DNA from: CAVUFH01 sp963740835
Lineage (GTDB): Bacteria > Actinomycetota > Acidimicrobiia > IMCC26256 > PALSA-610
Assembly (NCBI GenBank): GCA_963740835.1
Contig: CAVUFH010000007.1
Location: forward strand, 186,001-250,000
Direction of reading: 5' to 3'
Length of the DNA stretch: 64,000 nt
This document shows positions 59,485-64,000 of this stretch, in pieces (within the stretch, counting starts at the first letter, position 1; every line of letters starts with the position of its first letter). The notes beneath the pieces are model-generated. The model was not told the DNA's origin and ran no database searches. It was given only the letters and a program-made list of their open reading frames with translations. Made by a program: the position numbers and the translations under genes.

Positions 59485-60665
59485 GGACCAAGGGCCTTCA
59501 GGCGAGCGACGGCTTCGTCGAGCACCTCGGGACGCTTGCAGCACGCCCACCGCACGTACGGCGCGCCCGCGACCTTGTCGTCGTAGAACACGACGCTCGG
59601 AACCGCGACCACCCCACACCGTTCCGGCAGGGATCGGCAGAACGCGATGCCGTCATCGACGCCGAACGGCCGGATGTCGGTGGTGACGAAGTACGTGCCC
59701 TGCGGTTCGAAGACGTCGAATCCCGCGTCCGCCAGCCCCGCGCACAAGCGGTCGCGCCGGTCGCGCATCCCGACGAGGAAGCCCGTGTAGTAGTCGTCAC
59801 CGAGGGCGAGTCCGGTTGCGATCGCGTGCTGGAACGGCCCACCGTTCACGTACGTGAGGAACTGCTTCACGGTCTTCACCGCATCCGTGAGCGTCGGTGT
59901 CGCGCAGGTCCAGCCGATCTTCCAACCGGTGAACGAGAACGTCTTGCCTCCCGAAGAGATCGTGACGGTACGGTCGCGCATGCCGGGCAACGTCGCGATC
60001 GGCACGTGCTCGCCGTCGTAGACGAGGTGCTCGTAGACCTCATCGGTGACGACGAGCAGATCGTGGGCGATGGCGAGTTCGGCGATGAACGAGAGCTCGG
60101 CACGGGTGAACACCTTCCCGGTGGGATTGTGGGGCGAGTTCAGCAAGACGAGCTTCGTGCGGGGCGTGATCGCGTGCCGAAACTCCTCGGGGTCGAAGCT
60201 GTAGTCGGGCGCGCGGAGCGTCACGACCTTGCGCCGCGCGCCGGCAAGCGCGATGCACGCCGCGTACGAGTCGTAGTACGGCTCGAAGGTGACGACATCG
60301 TCATCCGGCTCGCACAGCGCGAGGATCGCCGCCGCGATCGCTTCCGTTGCACCCGCGGTCACGAGCACCTCGGTGTCCGGGTCGTACGTGAGGTCGTAGA
60401 AGCGCGCCTGGTGCGCGGCGATCGCTTCCCGCAGCACCGGGGCTCCGATGCCGGGCGGGTACTGGTTGTAGCCCGCTTCGATCGCCGCGATCGCGGCGCG
60501 CTTCACGACGTCGGGACCGTCGGTGTCAGGAAAGCCCTGGCCCAGGTTGATCGCGCCGGTCGCCACGGCCAGCGCCGACATCTCCGCGAAGATCGTCGTG
60601 CCGAATTCCTGCAGGCGCCGGTTCAGGTACGGGTTCACCACCACCCCCATCGTACGAACTCTCAC
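59481..60665 (-). CDS. Class I/II PLP aminotransferase (glutamine/methionine transaminase-like)
   Basis: 394 residues of fold-type I: I-N-L-G-Q-G-F-P-D near residue 40, N-S-P-H-N-P-T-G near 170, D-E-V-Y near 205 and the PLP Lys in S-S-G-G-K-T-F-S-F-T-G-W-K near 240. Similar to YbdL and kynurenine/glutamine transaminase K. Paired with an omega-amidase it forms the glutaminase II route, which salvages keto acids at the expense of glutamine. GTG 60665 overlaps a likely stop of the upstream gene at 60662; ATG 60650 is an alternative. Confidence 0.9.
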   Translation of the reverse strand: MRVRTMGVVVNPYLNRRLQEFGTTIFAEMSALAVATGAINLGQGFPDTDGPDVVKRAAIAAIEAGYNQYPPGIGAPVLREAIAAHQARFYDLTYDPDTEVLVTAGATEAIAAAILALCEPDDDVVTFEPYYDSYAACIALAGARRKVVTLRAPDYSFDPEEFRHAITPRTKLVLLNSPHNPTGKVFTRAELSFIAELAIAHDLLVVTDEVYEHLVYDGEHVPIATLPGMRDRTVTISSGGKTFSFTGWKIGWTCATPTLTDAVKTVKQFLTYVNGGPFQHAIATGLALGDDYYTGFLVGMRDRRDRLCAGLADAGFDVFEPQGTYFVTTDIRPFGVDDGIAFCRSLPERCGVVAVPSVVFYDDKVAGAPYVRWACCKRPEVLDEAVARLKALGP

Positions 60666-61995
60666 TCCGACGACCGCTCGGTGGGCGGGCGAGCGCGACC
60701 AGCGCCGCGATCGCGAGCAGCACGGCGAAGCTGAGCGAGACGACGTTGCCGATCTTGTCGGCCGTCTCGTAGTGCGACAGGTGGCGGAAGTGGTACACCG
60801 CGTGCGGGATCGAGAACACGAGCCAGCCGATCGCGGCGGCCCGGGCCGCGGCGCGCGAGCCGTAGTAGAGCGCGGCGAGCGTTACCGCCGCGAGCGCGAG
60901 GTTCATCGCGCCGAAGTCCCGCACGAGGTGCTCGTTGTACGGGCCGTCGTGCATGACCCACATGCGGCCGAACGGGAAGTCGTCGTAGAAGCCGCGCGGG
61001 AAGAGCTCTGCGTAGATGCCGAGCGCGAGCCCGGACGCGGCGAGCAGCCAGAGCAGGACCCGAGCGGTTGCACTCAGCGCGGGGTCGTCGCGTCTGGCGC
61101 TCTCGATCTCGCCGACCGCATCACGCTGGTTCCGAGCCACCGGCCTCCATCCTGTCACCTCGCGGAAGCGCCGGTTCGAGACGCGCTGGGAATCCGCGAG
61201 CGGACCCGCCTTGGCCGTCGCCAGGCCCGACGCGGGCGGCGGGTGCAGGCGCCGGCGCCCGACGGCAGCCGCGAGCGCTTCCGAATAGTCGCGCCGGGTG
61301 ATCGGCTCGTCGTCGACGATGTCGTAGGTGCCGGCCGGCGCATCGAGCGCGGCGACGACCGCGGCGGCCGCGTCGTCGACCGCGATCGTCGGCCGGTAGG
61401 CGTCCGGACCCGCCGGATCGAGGAAGATGCCCTTGCGGGCCGCGCCGTACACGGCATCCGCGTGATAGCTGTCGGGCGCCTGGAACTCACCGAACCGGAG
61501 GACGACGCCCCGACCGCCGTCGGCCGTGAAGCGAAGGGCGTTGGCTTCGGCCGCGCGTACGGGTTCACTCACCGCTGAGTCGACGACCTCGGCCGTTGAC
61601 GCGTCGATCCAGGCGTCACCGTGTTCGCCGTAGAGAAACGCGATCGACTCCTGGACGAACACGAGCGCGCCGGCGGCGATCGCGGCGTCGACAAGGTTGC
61701 GCGATCCCTCGACGCGGATCCGCGTGTTCTCCGCCCATCCTTGCGCCCGCGCGCTCTGTGCCAACGTCGGGATCTTCGTGGCGAGGTTGACGACTGCGTC
61801 GTGTCCGGCCACCGCGTCGCGTAGCGCATCGCGATCGAACAGCGAGACCACGGCCGGTTGCGCGCCGGCCCGCCGCAACTGCGCGGCCTTGTCGGGCGTG
61901 CGTGCGATACCGGTGACGTCGTGCCTGGCCGCGCGCAACTGCGCGACCACCCGGCGCCCGATCACGCCGGTCGCGCCGGCCACGAAGATGCGCAT
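60526..61995 (-). CDS. NAD-dependent epimerase-like domain fused to a membrane domain
   Basis: Residues ~1-300 are an extended SDR (V-A-G-A-T-G-V-I-G-R-R-V-V near the start, V-N-L-A-T-K-I, and a Y-G-E-H-G in place of the usual Y-x-x-x-K). Residues ~315-440 hold about four membrane helices (V-L-L-W-L-L-A-A-S-G-L-A-L-G-I, A-A-A-I-G-W-L-V-F-S-I-P-H-A-V-Y-H). The open frame runs 135 bases into the aminotransferase gene; shifting one base near 60690 gives R-P-P-T-E-R-S-S-E-stop at 60662, which overlaps the next start, so the real end is probably 60662. ATG 61995 is preceded by GGAGGAGG. Confidence 0.8.
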   Translation of the reverse strand: MRIFVAGATGVIGRRVVAQLRAARHDVTGIARTPDKAAQLRRAGAQPAVVSLFDRDALRDAVAGHDAVVNLATKIPTLAQSARAQGWAENTRIRVEGSRNLVDAAIAAGALVFVQESIAFLYGEHGDAWIDASTAEVVDSAVSEPVRAAEANALRFTADGGRGVVLRFGEFQAPDSYHADAVYGAARKGIFLDPAGPDAYRPTIAVDDAAAAVVAALDAPAGTYDIVDDEPITRRDYSEALAAAVGRRRLHPPPASGLATAKAGPLADSQRVSNRRFREVTGWRPVARNQRDAVGEIESARRDDPALSATARVLLWLLAASGLALGIYAELFPRGFYDDFPFGRMWVMHDGPYNEHLVRDFGAMNLALAAVTLAALYYGSRAAARAAAIGWLVFSIPHAVYHFRHLSHYETADKIGNVVSLSFAVLLAIAALVALARPPSGRRSESSYDGGGGEPVPEPAPAGIRHDDLRGDVGAGRGDRRDQPGPGLS

Positions 61996-62041
61996 GCGGT
62001 GCCTCCTCCGCTCGTCGATCGCCCGGAAGCGATTAGCTCGG

Positions 62042-62070
62042 ATAATAAATATCCGGATATGTGCTGTCAA
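62042..62070 (-). promoter_or_regulatory. Sigma70-type promoter with a palindromic operator in the spacer
   Basis: On the minus strand TTGACA (62070-62065), a 17-base spacer, then TATTAT (62047-62042). Inside the spacer lies the 12-bp perfect palindrome ATATCCGGATAT (62049-62060). The expected start is near 62035, leaving a ~40-base leader with GGAGGAGG before ATG 61995. A local AT-rich island. The regulator is unknown. Confidence 0.82.
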
Positions 62071-62131
62071 CGTAACCGGGGCGGCCGGAATTCGGCGCCG
62101 GCCGGCCCGACGCGCCCGGCACAATGGCGGC

Positions 62132-62491
62132 ATGGCGATCGCCGAGATCCCGGAACCGCCCTACTACGCGGTGATCTTCACGTCACTGCGGAACCAGCAA
62201 CCGGATGACGGGTACGAGGACACCGCGGACCGGATGTTCGAGCTCGCGGCCGACCAGCCCGGCTTCCTCGGCGTGGAGTCGGCGCGCCACGGCCTCGGCA
62301 TCACGGTCTGCTACTGGACCGACGAAGCTTCCATCGCCGCGTGGAAGGCCCACGCCGAGCACACGCTCGCGCAAGAGCGGGGCCGGACCGAGTGGTACCG
62401 GCAGTACGCGTTGCGCGTTGCGCGCGTCGAACGCGCCTACACCGTGACGACGGGGCTCGGCAGCACGGCTGTGGGCGAAGCCGGCGTCTGA
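62132..62491 (+). CDS. Antibiotic biosynthesis monooxygenase (ABM)-like protein
   Basis: 119 residues of the dimeric ferredoxin-like ABM fold: Y-Y-A-V-I-F-T-S-L-R-N, A-A-D-Q-P-G-F-L-G-V-E-S, and Y-W-T-D-E-A-S-I-A-A-W-K are the standard family blocks. Often involved in removing quinones or reactive carbonyl compounds. The stop overlaps the ATG of the GNAT gene (TGATG). Confidence 0.86.
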   Translation: MAIAEIPEPPYYAVIFTSLRNQQPDDGYEDTADRMFELAADQPGFLGVESARHGLGITVCYWTDEASIAAWKAHAEHTLAQERGRTEWYRQYALRVARVERAYTVTTGLGSTAVGEAGV

Positions 62492-63063
62492 TGCTCCCCG
62501 AACGCATCGAGCTGCCGGACGCGGTGCTGCGACCGTTCCGCACATCTGACGCCGACGCGCTGGCGCGCGCGGTCCGAGAGAGCCTCGAGCACTTGCGGCC
62601 ATGGATGCCGTGGGCAAACAACGGGTCGGCCGAACCCGATTTCCAACGGCGGCGGCTCAGCGCGGTCGTGCAGCAGTGGGATCGCGGTGACGAGTACCAA
62701 TACGGGCTGTTCGATCCCGAGGAAACGCGTGTGCTCGGCTCGTTCGGGCTCATGACGCGACGTGGTCGCGGCAGCCTGGAGATCGGTTACTGGGTGCACG
62801 TGGACGCGACGGGTCGCGGGCACGCGACCCGTGCCGCGGCCGCGCTCACGGACGTCGCGCTCACCGTCCGCGGCGTACGGCAGGTCCTCATCTACACGGA
62901 CGAGGCGAACGTGCGCAGCGCGGCGATTCCCAAGAGGCTCGGGTTCGAACTCGTGCGCATCGAGCCCGCGGATCGCATCGCCTCGAGCGAGACCGGACGC
63001 CAGCAGGTGTGGCGGCGCACGACCCCGATCGGAACCGACGGACCGCCGGCACCGCCGGTGTGA
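62491..63063 (+). CDS. GNAT-family N-acetyltransferase (RimJ/RimL-like)
   Basis: 190 residues: L-R-P-F-R-T-S-D-A-D-A-L-A-R-A near the start, G-S-L-E-I-G-Y-W-V, then the acetyl-CoA pyrophosphate loop A-T-G-R-G-H-A-T, and A-A-I-P-K-R-L-G-F-E. This pattern is that of RimJ/RimL-like enzymes that acetylate protein N-termini or small amines. Coupled to the ABM gene. Convergent with the M55 peptidase gene, 13 bases apart. Confidence 0.87.
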   Translation: MLPERIELPDAVLRPFRTSDADALARAVRESLEHLRPWMPWANNGSAEPDFQRRRLSAVVQQWDRGDEYQYGLFDPEETRVLGSFGLMTRRGRGSLEIGYWVHVDATGRGHATRAAAALTDVALTVRGVRQVLIYTDEANVRSAAIPKRLGFELVRIEPADRIASSETGRQQVWRRTTPIGTDGPPAPPV

Positions 63064-63076
63064 CGCGCGGCTCGGC

Positions 63077-63940
63077 TCAGTAGGCGCGGACGCGCGCGGG
63101 GTCTTCCGCGAGGAACTGCACGATCGCCGCCATCCGGAATCCCATCGCCATGTCGTCGACGGAGAACGCGAAGACGCGTCGATCGGTGATCGTGAACTCG
63201 GGAAAGCGCGCCCCGATCGCGGTCTCGATCTCGGCCGAGATGGGATTGCGGAGCTCGACCTCGATACCGAACGGCGGATGCGCCTCGGGTGCGTCGACCT
63301 CGCCGGCGCGCACCCGCTCGACCGCGCGAGTCGCGGCGCCGTGGATGAGGCGTTGCGCGCGTACCGGCGGGATGATCACTGCCGCCTCCCGTGAGAGCGC
63401 GCGCTTGACCACCGCGGTCTCGATGCCGGGGCACACCTTCTCCATGATCCCGGCCACGACATCGTCGCCGGTGATGAGCGCGGTCGGGACCCCGCGCTGG
63501 GTCGCGGCGAGCGCGAACATCTCGCCCTCCGACAGTGCGCGGCCGTCGAGTCGCACGTCCTTGTACGCGCCGTAGCTGATCGTGTGCGCGCACACGCCGG
63601 GATAGTGCCCCGCGCTGGCATGATGACCGACGAGGAACATCGCGTCGAACGAATCGTCGAGTGCCCACATCGTCGTGGGTCCGCCGCGCGGTTGCCCGCG
63701 CACGACGTCCACCTCGGGATCGATCTCGTCGAGCACGAGGTTGCACAACATCTCGACGCCGTGGTTCTCCTCCACGACGAACTCGGTCGCACCCGCGGCC
63801 CGCGCCCCGGCGACCGCGGCGTTGACGTCCGCCGTCATCCAGCTCCGCGCCCGCTGGTAGTCCTGACCGCGCGTCGCGACGTCGGCCCATCGGGTGACGC
63901 CGCTGACGCCTTCCATGTCGACCGAGATGAAGATCCGCAC
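63077..63940 (-). CDS. M55 family metallopeptidase (DppA-like D-aminopeptidase)
   Basis: 287 residues. Zinc ligands of the DppA type are in V-D-M-E-G-V-S-G near residue 8, E-N-H-G near 58, and G-H-H-A-S-A-G-H near 103-111. The second motif, usually D-S-H-G, reads E-E-N-H-G here; the His is kept. The enzyme removes N-terminal D-amino acids from peptides and would fit with the D-aminoacylase at 51.5 kb in D-amino acid recycling. GTG 63940 start; the remaining 60 bases of the window show no gene. Confidence 0.9.
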   Translation of the reverse strand: MRIFISVDMEGVSGVTRWADVATRGQDYQRARSWMTADVNAAVAGARAAGATEFVVEENHGVEMLCNLVLDEIDPEVDVVRGQPRGGPTTMWALDDSFDAMFLVGHHASAGHYPGVCAHTISYGAYKDVRLDGRALSEGEMFALAATQRGVPTALITGDDVVAGIMEKVCPGIETAVVKRALSREAAVIIPPVRAQRLIHGAATRAVERVRAGEVDAPEAHPPFGIEVELRNPISAEIETAIGARFPEFTITDRRVFAFSVDDMAMGFRMAAIVQFLAEDPARVRAY

Positions 63941-64000
63941 GCCGCCGACGCTACCCGGGCCTGGACATCGTCCGCTCGGTGCGGTTACCTGCCGGTCGTG

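Overview
This is high-GC (roughly two-thirds G+C) DNA with gene content typical of a soil or freshwater actinobacterium, possibly of the class Acidimicrobiia. The signs are many F420/FMN split-barrel and luciferase-like oxidoreductases, SDRs, MMPL-type RND export, AzlCD, a trehalose/glycogen set, an N-acyl-D-amino-acid deacylase and MauE/MauD-type redox proteins. The class is an inference from gene content. No rRNA, tRNA, CRISPR array, integrase or transposase was seen.

Layout. 0-9 kb: the tail of treY, convergent glgX, a hemerythrin-like protein, two split-barrel flavoproteins with a GAF regulator, an SDR and a two-piece patatin lipase. 9.25-15.1 kb: one tight operon of acyl-CoA ligase, small protein, SDR, two KAS III-like ketosynthases and an alpha/beta hydrolase, resembling long-chain acyl condensation (ole, lst, nlt) systems. 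15-21 kb: a trehalose-type glycosyltransferase, an RND exporter and a CoA transferase. 21.6-25.8 kb: a hydrolase-ferredoxin pair and a large LuxR/ATPase regulator. 25.7-31.5 kb: a TetR-controlled, probably aromatic-degrading cluster (duplicated AhpD-like genes, FAD monooxygenase, VOC dioxygenase, SDR, split-barrel protein) with palindromic operators on both sides of tetR. 31.7-41.7 kb: an inverted duplication of a module (winged-helix/alpha-beta hydrolase fusion, AzlC, AzlD, diiron protein). The left copy is decayed, and the two copies surround a gene-fragment graveyard that holds a lipoprotein and an RHH/Doc toxin-antitoxin pair bracketed by acyl-CoA dehydrogenase 3' ends. 42-47 kb: acyl-CoA dehydrogenase, a thiolase/DUF35 pair, a SnoaL-like protein and an ABC exporter. 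47-51 kb: gcvP under a tandem glycine riboswitch. 51-55 kb: D-aminoacylase, MTHFR and an LLM oxidoreductase. 55.3-58.7 kb: a MauE/MauD/MauA-like cluster without the methylamine dehydrogenase heavy chain. 58.7-64 kb: omega-amidase, aminotransferase, an epimerase-membrane fusion with a very clear promoter, an ABM protein, GNAT and a DppA-type peptidase.

The most interesting candidates are the orphan MauA-like cluster (a Tat-exported protein with 24 cysteines plus disulfide machinery and a 24-residue membrane peptide), the ketosynthase-pair operon, and the duplicated transcription-factor/hydrolase/AzlCD module.

A caution runs through the window. At least a dozen genes, including gcvP, look broken by a single-base indel, often in GC runs. 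They are dense between 44 and 61 kb. Residual sequencing or assembly error is the simplest explanation, so pseudogene calls based on a single frameshift should be treated as provisional. The fragment graveyard at 31.5-37.5 kb has large deletions and is genuine decay.
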